A stretch of DNA of 64,000 nucleotides from Allorhodopirellula heiligendammensis (GCF_007860105.1 NZ_SJPU01000001.1:1128090-1192089), one strand, 5' to 3'. Positions 36,301 to 45,342 are shown, numbered from the stretch's first letter. Numbers and translations: made by a program. Notes: generated by a model not told the origin, from the letters alone.

Positions 36301-37912
36301 GGCGGACGGGCAGATCTATGTTCAGTGTCGAGATCAATTAACTCGCCTGACGGATCTGAATGACGATGGTGAAGCGGATTTCTACGAGTGCTTCAGCCAT
36401 GCGATGATCACATCGCCCGCCGGACATGATTTCATTTGTGGTTTGCAACGCGACCGACAGGGCAACTTCTACACAGCTTCAGGCAATCAAGGCTTAGCAT
36501 GTATCTCCGGTGATGGAGAGACGGCGACTGTGGTTGCCACTGGCTTTCGCAACCCCGACGGTTTGGGGATGCTGCCTGACGGGACCGTGACCGTGCCAGT
36601 TTCTGAAGGCGGATGGACGCCTGCATCGGCAATCCACGCCGTCCGGCAATCGTCGTCACAACTGCCCGATAGGCCACCTCATCACGGCTATGGTGGGCCT
36701 CAAAACGGTGAGCCGCCAGAGTTGCCGCTGGTGTATCTGCCCCGCGGACTTGATAACTCCAGCGGCGGTCAAGTTTATGTGGACAGCGAGGCTTTTGGTC
36801 CCCTGGCGAAGCAGTTGCTGCATTTCTCATTTGGCACGGGCTCCTGGTTTGGCGTGCTCCGCGATGAGGTTGACGGCCAACTTCAAGGCGCAGTCATTCC
36901 CCTCGCTGGCGATTTTCTGTCGGGGGTACATCGCGGCCGTTTCCATCCGCTCGATGGGCAACTATACGTTTCCGGGATGACTGGCTGGGGATCGTATACC
37001 CGTGACGACGGTTGTTTCCAACGCGTGCGATTTACTGGGGACGCCGTGCAAGTGCCGATTGGGTTTCACGCTCACGAAAATGGCATCCGAGTCACGTTTG
37101 CAGAGCCACTTGAAGTATCGATTGCAGAGGACGCGGGACATCATTTTGCACAGTGCTGGAACTATCGCTATGGCGGTGGGTATGGATCACCCGAGTATTC
37201 ACGCACCCATCCAGGAACGCCGGGGCACGATCCGTTAAGGATTCAGTCGGCTCATGTTCTGGCCGATGGTCGTTCGCTGTTCCTAGAAATCCCACAACTG
37301 CAGCCTGTCAATCAGTTGCACTTGCGGATGCGCGTCAACCATCGCGAGTCGCTGTCTTGCAATCCTGCAGGTAGTGATCACGACCTCTTCGTGACGCTTC
37401 ACAAGCTTGACTTAGCGTTCACTGATTTCGCGGGCTACCAGCCCGCCGAAAAGCAGATTGCAGCCCATCCGCTGCTTATCGACTTAGCCTCCATGGCACA
37501 GCGGAAAACGAATCCTTGGCATCAGGAAATTACGAATGCACGAGAAATCAATATTTCGACGGGTAGCGATCTCAGTTACGTCACACATGAATTCACCGTC
37601 AGCCCAAATGAGTCGCTGGCGGTGACACTCGCGAATCCTGATGTAGTACCCCATAACTGGGTGCTCGTTGAGCCGGGGGCGATGCAACAAGTAGGTGAAC
37701 TTGCGGAGCAGATGATCGCCGACCCAAGTGCCTTCGCAAACCAGTACGTTCCTAGCTCGGATAAAATTCTGGCACATACTGATATTGTCGCTGCCGGCCA
37801 TACCGACACGATCTACTTCGTCGCTCCTTCCACACCCGGTCGCTATCCTTTTCTCTGCACGTTTCCCGGTCATTGGATGATCATGAATGGAGTGATGGTA
37901 GTGACTGAGTAA
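33335..37912 (+). CDS. giant secreted fusion: TIM barrel, LamG-like, heme c, beta-propeller and blue-copper domains
   Basis: A 1525-residue exported protein from the ATG at 33335, which gives a proper signal peptide (CYVLGMLVLGYLSMRVCQVHA); a TTG 16 codons upstream is the alternative. Residues about 30-290 resemble xylose-isomerase-like sugar epimerases (LGITRCAYDW, GLYNHGGWGGEP, VYNFHHAHGH). About 330-490 is a concanavalin/LamG-type fold. C540-LSC-H544 is a c-type heme site in a planctomycete heme-binding domain, with M637 in MPGG a possible axial ligand. About 690-1390 covers a DUF6797-like region and a glucose/sorbosone-dehydrogenase-like propeller. The end is a cupredoxin with H1440, C1508, H1513 and M1517 spaced as in azurin. 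It probably oxidises a sugar and passes electrons through heme or copper. Confidence 0.85.
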   Translation: MRCYVLGMLVLGYLSMRVCQVHAADRVNVLDRSQLVAWCIVPFDAKQRSPAERAAMLNELGITRCAYDWRAQHVPEFEQEIQEYRKQGIEFFAFWGVHEEAFKLFSKYDMHPQIWQTLREGVGESEAAKVESAAQQMLPLARRTAEMGCELGLYNHGGWGGEPKNLVAVCQRLHELGHDHVGVVYNFHHAHGHIADWAASFAILKPFLLCLNLNGMNEQVQPKILGIGKGDHELEMIGAVIDSGYDGPLGILDHRESLDARESLLENRDGLAWIAKELQAAGSGGSLPPTPRVFVNPDASDDIGDNDRSTPTPLGHLYPGSDDYRNTPITVEVRATIPRRDRYNILVASDPKKSADHWELFSMRGSGRFTAYLPGRTPDHVHSNEMICDGQPHSLSMIYEDHRIQLYVDGKRVADQRVRQNGNRSKSPGDIGVGRLVEGPFRCDGKIHWVRISKGVREVAGEPLIRPTNDATTLKLWEFENEHPTALSEATAERFVGDANVGHLALEYEPTYVARLVSQARDSGDAVRGAKVFADAKFACLSCHQVGSHGGSIGPDLSTIANVRSWDQMVESVLWPQREVAPDYVTWKILTTDGDIVSGLQHSSDDASVVVRDSASGILTSVRKDEIEEQVPGGSVMPGGLVAAMTPQQRLDLIRFLGELGRDGKPLPDSIQQAIAHSQMHGPVEFPVSHAPLQPANWPHASDWVNRDRLYDFYTKQAEHFRQQPHLPMLINAYPGLDGGERGHWGNQSEMDWADDRWNETKLGCWQAGVFRADGITVPRGVCVRLGDEGEMSACFNPETLSFDAVWTGGFVKFESARMGFLGGLRPQGVLIATPRKENAKRDFQYHGFYRSAERIVFSYTIEGVKYLDSAWVEDGEFIRDVAPADEHPLRHLTKGGPRQWPAVIETSITLGNERPYAIDTIELPHVNPWNSLMFCGGHDFLDDGSALVCTMQGDVWRVSGFDSDANRPGVAKWTRFAAGLHHALGLVVADGQIYVQCRDQLTRLTDLNDDGEADFYECFSHAMITSPAGHDFICGLQRDRQGNFYTASGNQGLACISGDGETATVVATGFRNPDGLGMLPDGTVTVPVSEGGWTPASAIHAVRQSSSQLPDRPPHHGYGGPQNGEPPELPLVYLPRGLDNSSGGQVYVDSEAFGPLAKQLLHFSFGTGSWFGVLRDEVDGQLQGAVIPLAGDFLSGVHRGRFHPLDGQLYVSGMTGWGSYTRDDGCFQRVRFTGDAVQVPIGFHAHENGIRVTFAEPLEVSIAEDAGHHFAQCWNYRYGGGYGSPEYSRTHPGTPGHDPLRIQSAHVLADGRSLFLEIPQLQPVNQLHLRMRVNHRESLSCNPAGSDHDLFVTLHKLDLAFTDFAGYQPAEKQIAAHPLLIDLASMAQRKTNPWHQEITNAREINISTGSDLSYVTHEFTVSPNESLAVTLANPDVVPHNWVLVEPGAMQQVGELAEQMIADPSAFANQYVPSSDKILAHTDIVAAGHTDTIYFVAPSTPGRYPFLCTFPGHWMIMNGVMVVTE

Positions 37913-38157
37913 GTGCCGAGATCGACCTTGCACGGCGGGGAGTTGCATCAGACACCAGTCGGGGGAAGTGGGCAGACGAACTTGAGTGACATCGTTGAGG
38001 GCCTATCTCCAGATTTTTGTCGTCGGCAAGCGGCGCTTGACACCCTTCCCCGGGACCCAGAAGATTTGGGAATGGTGGTCGCCAGCATCTCCAGCTTTCG
38101 TAACCACTACTCCATGACATCCACTACCCCATGACACCCACTACCAGAGAAACATTG

Positions 38158-39447
38158 ATGAGAAAGAGTTTTGTAGCCGTGATATTGATCGGGCTTCTAG
38201 CGAACTGCGGCACAATCACCACCGCCGCCGACGCTGAGGAGGGGTTCACCTCTCTATTCAACGGCGTTGACCTGACAGGATGGGTCAAACGCGGTGGCTC
38301 CGCCGAGTATGCAGTTGAGAATGGGACTATCGTCGGAAAGTGCATTCCGAACACGCCCGGTAACACGTTTCTATGTCCGGAACAGGAATATGGAAACTTC
38401 GTTTTAAAGCTGCAGTACAAGTTCTTGGAAGCCGGCAACTCCGGAATCCAATTCCGCTCCGCCGCCCGTCCACAAGGTGATGGAGAACGCGTCTTTGGCT
38501 ATCAGTACGAGATTCGTCCCGGTGGTGACATGACAGGTCGGATCTACGATGAGGGACGTCGCGGCCACCAGCACGGCATCATTTGGCTCGACGCGCATAC
38601 TCCCCAGGATCGTTTGGACGTTGCTCAGGCGAGCTGTCATGTTGATGAGTGGAATGATGTGGAAATTCAATGCGTTGGACCGTCAATCAAAACTTGGCTC
38701 AACGGCAATTTGGTTGTCGATATGTTCGATAGCGAATCAATGAAGGGGTTTTTCGGACTACAGATTCACGCCGGCAAATCAGGCTCCGTCGCTTGGAAGA
38801 ACATCCGAGTCAAGAATCTAGGTGAGAGCAAGTGGGAATCGTTTTTCGATAAAGATAAGGAGGGCAACTATCAGCTCGCCAATGCCAAGTTCGTACTTCC
38901 GGAAGAGTGGTCGTTCACCGACGAGGGCGTCTTGCATGGCGTCCACTCCAAGAGCCAAGGCAAAGATGGACTGGTTATTTCCGATCGGAACTACGACAAC
39001 TTCATCGCGCGTGTGACCTACCGCATGCATGGTGGCAACAGCGCCTTGTATTTCCGGGCCGAAGAAACCAGTGCCCCGTGGGTGTTACGCGGCTTTCAGA
39101 ATGAAATTGCTAACAATGGCAAGGACTCCGCGCTCTGGCACACGGCTGGAATTGTCGACGGCAAGACAATCCCCGGTCGTGGCTGGATCGTCCAAAACGA
39201 TGAGCTGGTCGAGCAGGTCCGCAACAAAGACGATCAGTGGAATACGACGTGCACTGCCGCGTACGGAGATCGTCTCGTCCAGATACTCAATGGATTCTGC
39301 ACCTCTGATATTGTTGACGAAGATTGCGAGAAAACCGGCAAGCTCGGTCTACAAATGCATGGAGGAACCGACTGCGAAATGTTCTTCAAGAATTTTGAGG
39401 TCATGCCGATCACTCCAGACATGATGGAACTCATCGAGCGAAAGTAG
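38158..39447 (+). CDS. secreted protein with two DUF1080 (3-keto-disaccharide hydrolase-like) domains
   Basis: A 429-residue exported protein from the ATG at 38158 (MRKSFVAVILIGLLANCGTI); the ATG at 38131 adds nine polar residues before the signal. The first DUF1080 domain, about residues 25-230, has FTSLFNGVDLTGWVKRGG, SGIQFRSAARPQGD, GYQYEIRPGG and SGSVAWKNIRVKNL. The second, about 235-420, begins WSFTDEGVLHGVHSK and repeats the pattern, ending CEMFFKNFEVMPI. The fold is a concanavalin-like jelly roll. Some members hydrolyse 3-keto-glycosides, which fits with the oxidising fusion protein encoded 245 bp upstream. That link is inference. Confidence 0.87.
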   Translation: MRKSFVAVILIGLLANCGTITTAADAEEGFTSLFNGVDLTGWVKRGGSAEYAVENGTIVGKCIPNTPGNTFLCPEQEYGNFVLKLQYKFLEAGNSGIQFRSAARPQGDGERVFGYQYEIRPGGDMTGRIYDEGRRGHQHGIIWLDAHTPQDRLDVAQASCHVDEWNDVEIQCVGPSIKTWLNGNLVVDMFDSESMKGFFGLQIHAGKSGSVAWKNIRVKNLGESKWESFFDKDKEGNYQLANAKFVLPEEWSFTDEGVLHGVHSKSQGKDGLVISDRNYDNFIARVTYRMHGGNSALYFRAEETSAPWVLRGFQNEIANNGKDSALWHTAGIVDGKTIPGRGWIVQNDELVEQVRNKDDQWNTTCTAAYGDRLVQILNGFCTSDIVDEDCEKTGKLGLQMHGGTDCEMFFKNFEVMPITPDMMELIERK

Positions 39448-39937
39448 GTCGGCTCCATTGCCACCTGGAGATGGACGCCGTCAAGTTCTGAGCCGGCAAG
39501 GAGGCCGGCGTTGACGGCATGCTACTAGGACTCTACCGATCGAGGTTCACGCGGTTCGTCCATCGTTCCAAGACCCTGAACGCACTGCTTCGACTCGAAA
39601 GACATCAACCATCCGGATTCTTAATCGCGAACGGGGGACTCTGTTTGGTGCCAACTCTAAGAACAGAATCGACAATGAAATTCTCAGCGCCAACTTCTGC
39701 ATCTGGTGCTTGACCGGAAACACGGCCACCGAAACAGGCTGTCGCAACGAAGTAGATTAGGAGTGCGGCGATCAACCTATCATGAGCAGGCGAGTTCACA
39801 GGTTCCGTCCCAAAAAGCTCTCATGTTACGGGTGCTGAGAGTTTTCAGCAACAACAGATGTGTTGACGTGACGGGACACCGCTGGTGTGACAGGACACTG
39901 TCCTGGCTGCACGAGAAGTACTTTGATCGCAGCCAAT
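39448..39937. other. intergenic region with a gene fragment
   Basis: About 490 bases between the DUF1080 gene and the converging three-gene helical operon. It contains the solute-binding fragment described separately. Near 39494 there is a GCCGGC-AAGGAG-GCCGGC stem with a six-base loop, 40-60 bases past the DUF1080 stop, that might act as a weak terminator; no T run follows. The rest shows nothing I can support. Confidence 0.4.
39605..39799 (-). pseudogene. N-terminal fragment of a family-3 solute-binding protein gene
   Basis: A 64-codon frame with a signal-like start (LIAALLIYFVATACFGGRVS) is followed by VLRVGTKQSPPFAIKNPDG and a stop. RVGxxxxPPFxxKxxDG is how family-3 periplasmic binding domains begin, as in amino-acid binding proteins and ligand-gated channels, and they normally run for another 200 residues. 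No continuation is visible in the next 150 bases in any frame. It looks like a gene cut off shortly after its start, with the rest deleted. It lies 138 bp downstream of the helical operon. Confidence 0.55.
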
Positions 39938-41371
39938 CTACTCAGCACGTTCGGCGTGGTGAGACTTTACTCGCTCAATCGCTTGTTTCAATTGGGCGAG
40001 TTGAGCGCTCATGCCGCTCGCTGATGCCAGCCGCATGAGCTCCAAGGATTGTTCGCTCATTGGACTACTATTCAACAGCGATATGACCGCACTACGGACG
40101 TCCCCATCGTCGGCAATATAAGCAGAGAGCCAATACCTCATGACGAGCGGATGGGAGGTTTGAATCAATTCTCGAAGTGGTAGCTCAAGCCGGATTGCCA
40201 ATGTGATCAGTTTATCGGCGACGCTTGCGTTTGAAATGGGATTACCCAGCACATTTATCAGCGACGCGTAGGCGGACTCAGCCTGGCTTGCATCTGCCCA
40301 CCTGCAGTATATCTCCAGCGCAAGATATCGACTGCCGTCGGGCACCAGCATGACGGGCGCGAGTGCCTCCATAACTTGTTCTTGCATCGCGATCGTTACA
40401 GGCTGCTCGGACAACCATCGTGAGGCAGCGACAAATCGCAAAAACTCCTCACTCTCAATTGCATTTACGGCCGCCGACAAGCAACTGTCGATGGGAACGC
40501 GGTCATCGACAAGGAGACGCATCTGTGGGGCAGGATGCGCGACCAGCGATGCCAGTACAGCGGCTTGTTCGATGTCAACACTGTCGACGGCACGGCGAGC
40601 GATCTCAGTAATTGACTCGGATGGGGATAGATACAATTGGCAGAATCGAGCAACGGCGTTCGCATGCTCATCGGGGGGCAATAATTTCGCCAACTGAAAA
40701 AGCGATTTGGCGACGAGAATGTCGTTTTCACGATAGTGTCTACCCTCCAGCGGATCGGGATGTTCCACCAGTAGGCGAATGAATTCACGCTTGATGTCAT
40801 CGTCAGGCGTATGAACCATTGCCAACACTGCATAGCTGCGGTCGGCATGCCCGATGCGTGTACCCTCGATTGTCAATCGCGCAAATTTTAGCAGTTGCTC
40901 TGCTGGGGCAACCCGCAGACGATTATTGCTGAAGTTGGAATATCGCGAGAATATATCGTGATACAACCTGGGTGCACTCGTCGCGTCCATGTCGGAGATC
41001 CGAGAGGTCTTGAGGCGGTCACGGGGCTTTTGACGCTCGGACGCCAATTCTTTGACCTCGCGGTCTCGCACCAATGCCCATTTCTCAATTTGTTGTTGGT
41101 TCCACGCCTGCAATACCTCCTCTTCAAGCTTGAGTTGGTCGAGTTCGGCGGCCCGTTCCACAATCAACTGTTTCGCCAACGCGAGCTCAGTTGGGTCGAA
41201 TGCGTTGCCGGCGGCGCGAAGCGAGTACAGCGTCTCAACCCCGATCGCGGCTACACCCAACGATAGGATGATCAATGAAACAGAAGCGATGCTTAGAACC
41301 CAGGCGACTCGTTGTTGATTGGAGACGGTGCTCGGGGCGTCAAACGGTTCACGCGATTCAGAGTCCGTCAT
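39938..41371 (-). CDS. uncharacterised membrane-anchored helical protein, third gene of operon
   Basis: A 477-residue protein from the ATG at 41371, which overlaps the end of the preceding gene by 14 bp. One transmembrane helix near residues 25-45 (WVLSIASVSLIILSLGVAAI) is followed by a likely coiled coil (LAKQLIVERAAELDQLKLEE) and a long alpha-helical region resembling HEAT or TPR solenoids. No catalytic or binding motif is visible. It is similar in layout to the two preceding genes. I do not recognise the family; a scaffold or envelope-sensing complex is a guess from architecture alone. Confidence 0.8.
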   Translation of the reverse strand: MTDSESREPFDAPSTVSNQQRVAWVLSIASVSLIILSLGVAAIGVETLYSLRAAGNAFDPTELALAKQLIVERAAELDQLKLEEEVLQAWNQQQIEKWALVRDREVKELASERQKPRDRLKTSRISDMDATSAPRLYHDIFSRYSNFSNNRLRVAPAEQLLKFARLTIEGTRIGHADRSYAVLAMVHTPDDDIKREFIRLLVEHPDPLEGRHYRENDILVAKSLFQLAKLLPPDEHANAVARFCQLYLSPSESITEIARRAVDSVDIEQAAVLASLVAHPAPQMRLLVDDRVPIDSCLSAAVNAIESEEFLRFVAASRWLSEQPVTIAMQEQVMEALAPVMLVPDGSRYLALEIYCRWADASQAESAYASLINVLGNPISNASVADKLITLAIRLELPLRELIQTSHPLVMRYWLSAYIADDGDVRSAVISLLNSSPMSEQSLELMRLASASGMSAQLAQLKQAIERVKSHHAERAE

Positions 41372-43301
41372 GCTCGCCTCGCGATTGCATTGCGTGGATT
41401 GCCGCCTGAATTTGGTGCTCAGCCGCCCCCCGCTCGGTCCATTGCGAGGCGAACTGGTTTGCCTGCAGTACGACTGTGCTGCGTGGTCCCCCAAAACGAC
41501 CAACAATTTCGATCAGAACTTTGCCGTCAATTCGAGCACTCCTAAGCAAGTGACGCACTAACTGCTCGTCGATTTCACGGGCAAGTTCATTCTCGGCGGT
41601 CGAACGATCGGGATCTGCTGACGACAGATGCTCGTCGATTGTGTCTTGGAGCATCGTCCAGTTTTCGCGTTTGAAAATGTCAGGCGATCGCCCGTCGAGC
41701 AGCCGATTCACCAAGTTGTCAACACCAATACGTGAAATAGCGTTGTGAGTTGCCCGCTCGGCAAGTGATGGTTGAGAGAACGCGTCCATGATTGGCGTTA
41801 GGTATAGCCAACTGGTGATTTTGGACGCCTCGTCAGGCAACGTGTTCCAGGCGACAGTCACGCGCCGGCGGGTGTCATCGTCGATTCGCGTGCGCTTCAA
41901 CCAACTCAGTGTGTTTGCATCGCGGACACGGCTTTGGGCGAGCACTAGCTCCAGAATGTCTGATATCGTTTCGTCCGACCAATGACTTCGCCGGCGAAGC
42001 ACATCAGAGCTGATCGCGCCAGCCAGGGTTGGCTGCGCCAAGAACGACGTTAGCGCATGGGTGTCTCCGCGACATAAATGATCGATTGTCGCCGTCATGG
42101 CTGCAGGCCATCTCTCCGCAGCAGAAAGATATTCGTCGTCGGCCAAGCTGAGGAGATTGACAGGCAAGTATTCCAACAGGGTGGTTACCCACGCAGGGTC
42201 ACCGCTTGATGCCGCCAAGGATATGACTCGGTAGATCTCCGAAGCGTCCGCGGATGGCTGGTCGCATTGTGCGACAAAATTGCGTATCGCCACATGCAAC
42301 TGTCTGTCTCCTCTCACGATTGTCAACGCATCGATCCACTCTGGGATCATGCCGAGTTCTGGGGACTGGCTATCGCTTGCTCGCGACAGGATCTGCAGCG
42401 CGCGGGAGCGAACTTCCTGAAGCAACAAATCGCCGGGCGGCAATGTGGAAAATGTCTTCAGGGAGGACGACCGCGACCCAAAGTTCAACTCTTTGATCGC
42501 ATGGGAAGCAGCGGTTGCGATCGAGTCTGCACGGGATGGGGCGGCATTTTTGCCACCAATATTTGCGTGATTGTCGCCGGCATCTTGTGATCCGCTCACC
42601 TCCGCATCTTCAATTAACGCGGCGTTGGATGGCAGGTCCATCTGGACGACCGTGGATGTACTTCCATTCCTAAGGTTCTGCAGCTCTCGCTCATGTTGCA
42701 CACACATTTCAGCGATCTTGGCTCGCAGGACTTCGTCACTTGGATCCGTCCATCTCTGGGAAACGCGGCGAATGGATTCTGGTGAAAACTGCCCACGATC
42801 ATCTGCCAGCGCTGCGAGCAAGGTCTTCACCAGGTCCTCAGCATCGCTTTGCCGATCAATTTCAGTTAGCAATAACAACCTACGCTCTCGCTCGCCGAGC
42901 GAAAGTCTCCCGTCCTGAATGCCTGCAATGACCGCGCGAACGTGGGTTGGGTCTTGCAGCGAGAAATCATTGCTCGCTCGCGCAAGCCAATCGTTCGACC
43001 AAACTGTCGACTCGGTGGCTCGCTGTAGCTGGTGTCGAGCTGCCGCCGGCATGGCCGGCATGGGATCGATGGGCGGTAAGTCCATCGACACCTCGCCTGG
43101 AGGCGGGAATCTTAACGATGTCTCAGAGGTGCCGTTGAATCTAAAATACCATTGGCCAAACAGCACCAGCAAGAAAAGATTGTAGAGGAAGACGAGGCCG
43201 ATCGCGGCTGTCAATAGGAAGCTAAGGACTCGGTTGACGACTCGACGCGCCGATCGAGAAGGAGCTCGCGCGATCCGTGCAGGGCGCTGGCTGTTCATCA
43301 T
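41358..43301 (-). CDS. uncharacterised membrane-anchored helical protein, second gene of operon
   Basis: A 647-residue protein whose ATG overlaps the stop of the first gene (TGA at 43298-43300). A basic N terminus (RPARIARAPSRSARR) leads into a transmembrane helix (VLSFLLTAAIGLVFLYNLFLLVLFG), then a Pro-rich linker (FPPPGEVSMDLPPIDPMPAMP) and about 550 residues of mostly helical sequence. The basic start suggests the long part lies outside the cytoplasm. No domain is recognised. Overlaps on both sides indicate that the three products are made together and probably form one complex. Confidence 0.82.
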   Translation of the reverse strand: MMNSQRPARIARAPSRSARRVVNRVLSFLLTAAIGLVFLYNLFLLVLFGQWYFRFNGTSETSLRFPPPGEVSMDLPPIDPMPAMPAAARHQLQRATESTVWSNDWLARASNDFSLQDPTHVRAVIAGIQDGRLSLGERERRLLLLTEIDRQSDAEDLVKTLLAALADDRGQFSPESIRRVSQRWTDPSDEVLRAKIAEMCVQHERELQNLRNGSTSTVVQMDLPSNAALIEDAEVSGSQDAGDNHANIGGKNAAPSRADSIATAASHAIKELNFGSRSSSLKTFSTLPPGDLLLQEVRSRALQILSRASDSQSPELGMIPEWIDALTIVRGDRQLHVAIRNFVAQCDQPSADASEIYRVISLAASSGDPAWVTTLLEYLPVNLLSLADDEYLSAAERWPAAMTATIDHLCRGDTHALTSFLAQPTLAGAISSDVLRRRSHWSDETISDILELVLAQSRVRDANTLSWLKRTRIDDDTRRRVTVAWNTLPDEASKITSWLYLTPIMDAFSQPSLAERATHNAISRIGVDNLVNRLLDGRSPDIFKRENWTMLQDTIDEHLSSADPDRSTAENELAREIDEQLVRHLLRSARIDGKVLIEIVGRFGGPRSTVVLQANQFASQWTERGAAEHQIQAAIHAMQSRGEHDGL

Positions 43302-45091
43302 TTGCCACCTGCCCCGCTGATTCTGTTGGCGATTTTGTTCTGAGCGCTATCGATTAGCTGGCTCATATTGGAATGCGTTGTCGGGTCCAAGCTCAGTTCC
43401 ACACCATCCAGTACGGTGAGCGTGGCTGTGCCTCCGATATCGCCCAGCAGCCTCAATACCTCATCGAAACCAGCTGGCATTTTGACGAAGTCCGTTCGCA
43501 TCATCGCTTCGCAGAATGCTCGTTCGGCGTATTCACCACCGCCGATCCAGGCATCCCAGCATCCTCGCGGCCAAGCGGCCTGATGCAACCAAAACTTGGC
43601 GGCGTCGCCCAGCGACAGCGAGCGCAGTAGACAGAGTCTTGTGATTGCCTCACCCGTGGCGTCGGGATCGACGACTGTTGATCCCTCGCGATCGTAGATG
43701 CGAGCATGATGAAGTAGAGCAGACTCCTGTTGCGGCGTTGCCCATCGGCAGAACAATACCACCGCGAGCGAATGGGTAACGGGATCTTCGGCAAGGCCGC
43801 TAGCGGTCAGGGCGAGCACCGCCGCACGTCGGCTGGCGTCCTGTTGAGAGTCCTCGGTCTCCGGCTCAGGAGGTGGAACTCGCAGCAGATGTCGATAAAA
43901 ATTGGACCGCTCGGCAGACGACATCAGCGTCAGTGTAGCGATCCATCTTGTCACCAATTCCTGGCTACTTGGTAAACCAGGGGAGCTGACCGGGTTGAGT
44001 AACTGTTCTCTATCGTTGTTCCGCGCAGCTGAATCAGACGCATCGATATCAAGTACGAACTCGCTCGACGCTATCCTATCGTTCAGTTGCAGGCGTCGAA
44101 CGACTGGCAGCGAATTCATGTCGTTCCGACTAAAATGCCAAATCGCAGCCGCATGCAGCATTTGGAGCATCTCCACCGAAGTGGTTGGCCGTGCAGCAAA
44201 TCTAACCGCGTCACCCCACAACGTCGGTGTATTCAGAATGCTGACTAGGCTAATCGCTTGTGAGTCCATCTTCGGCATTAGGCCTCGTGGCCTTGCCCAC
44301 TGCTGGTACACCAACTCCCGGGAGGCGTCATCGAGCCAGTTCGAGTTTTGTTTCACAAAGTGAACGATGCCTTGATAGGTCGGAAGATGAGCGCGTCCGA
44401 AATCGACAGAGCCGAAGTCAAATCCCTGTGTTTGCGATTGCGTTTTCAATGATTGGCGTTGTCGCTCGTAGAATGCCAACGCGACCTCTGGATCGATGTG
44501 CCCGGTGTCCATCGCCTGCCGAATCGTATGCACGTGAGCAGGTACTTGAGGGTCGAAATGTTGAACAAACTCCTGAGGTAGTCCGATCCGACGCGAAATC
44601 TGGTGGATCTCATCGTCTCCCAATGGGATGGTCCATTGGCTGCGGACTTCCAGCCATGCGACGAGAGCAGAATCAGCGATGCTGACATTTCTGGGCAACG
44701 AATCCACGCTTGGATAGAGATACATATGCAATTCATCGACCGCGTCGAGGGTGATATAGCCGGCTAAGATGTCGCTCACCCTCGCCTGCTTCTCCTCGGT
44801 AGACAATCGTGGAAGCTTGTCATTGGCATTGTGATCACTATCTGAAGCCGACTCTGTCATCTGTATAGGCGCGAGCTGAGCGGCGGTAGAGAATTCCTTT
44901 TGCAGACGGCTCTTCGCTGCTGATAATTGACTACCCAGTGAAGCAGCTTCACGGCGCGGGTCGAGCGCTGGCATGCTTGCGCGAATCGCCGCATCCTCTG
45001 TGACGAGAGTCTCGATTCGCCGCGTCCAAAGAAAGGAGAAACTAAGACTAATGACCAATGCCGTCAGTAAGAAGAGATTGAGCTTATTGAT
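43298..45091 (-). CDS. uncharacterised membrane-anchored helical protein, first gene of operon, unusual start
   Basis: The frame is open from a TAG at 45104-45106. A good AGGAG (45101-45105) is followed nine bases later by ATC at 45089-45091, with no ATG, GTG or TTG between it and a TTG at 45058. Starting at ATC gives NKLNLFLLTALVISLSFSFLW, a complete membrane helix; starting at TTG cuts the helix in half. I therefore place the start at ATC with low confidence; the alternative product has 586 residues. The rest is a predicted helical domain with a Gln/Ser-rich stretch (QRQSLKTQSQTQG). No family is recognised. Confidence 0.68.
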   Translation of the reverse strand: MNKLNLFLLTALVISLSFSFLWTRRIETLVTEDAAIRASMPALDPRREAASLGSQLSAAKSRLQKEFSTAAQLAPIQMTESASDSDHNANDKLPRLSTEEKQARVSDILAGYITLDAVDELHMYLYPSVDSLPRNVSIADSALVAWLEVRSQWTIPLGDDEIHQISRRIGLPQEFVQHFDPQVPAHVHTIRQAMDTGHIDPEVALAFYERQRQSLKTQSQTQGFDFGSVDFGRAHLPTYQGIVHFVKQNSNWLDDASRELVYQQWARPRGLMPKMDSQAISLVSILNTPTLWGDAVRFAARPTTSVEMLQMLHAAAIWHFSRNDMNSLPVVRRLQLNDRIASSEFVLDIDASDSAARNNDREQLLNPVSSPGLPSSQELVTRWIATLTLMSSAERSNFYRHLLRVPPPEPETEDSQQDASRRAAVLALTASGLAEDPVTHSLAVVLFCRWATPQQESALLHHARIYDREGSTVVDPDATGEAITRLCLLRSLSLGDAAKFWLHQAAWPRGCWDAWIGGGEYAERAFCEAMMRTDFVKMPAGFDEVLRLLGDIGGTATLTVLDGVELSLDPTTHSNMSQLIDSAQNKIANRISGAGGK

Positions 45092-45342
45092 AACTGACCG
45101 CTCCTAGTCTCTCAGTACGGGGGATCATGAATCCGCTAGTGTATCACAGCAGCACGCTTCCAGCAAAGTTTTCTGATGGGGTGAAAACCCTCTGCTAAAA
45201 TTGGGCGTGACTCGCTAGCGTGGCCCGTTCTGTCACAGGTGTCGGGCGGATATGGTTAGACATTATCACGTCTTGCCGCGGTCTCCGAGTGACGGGGCGT
45301 TGAAGCTGTGGCCGAAAATCCTCCTGCTGTGAACGACGATTA

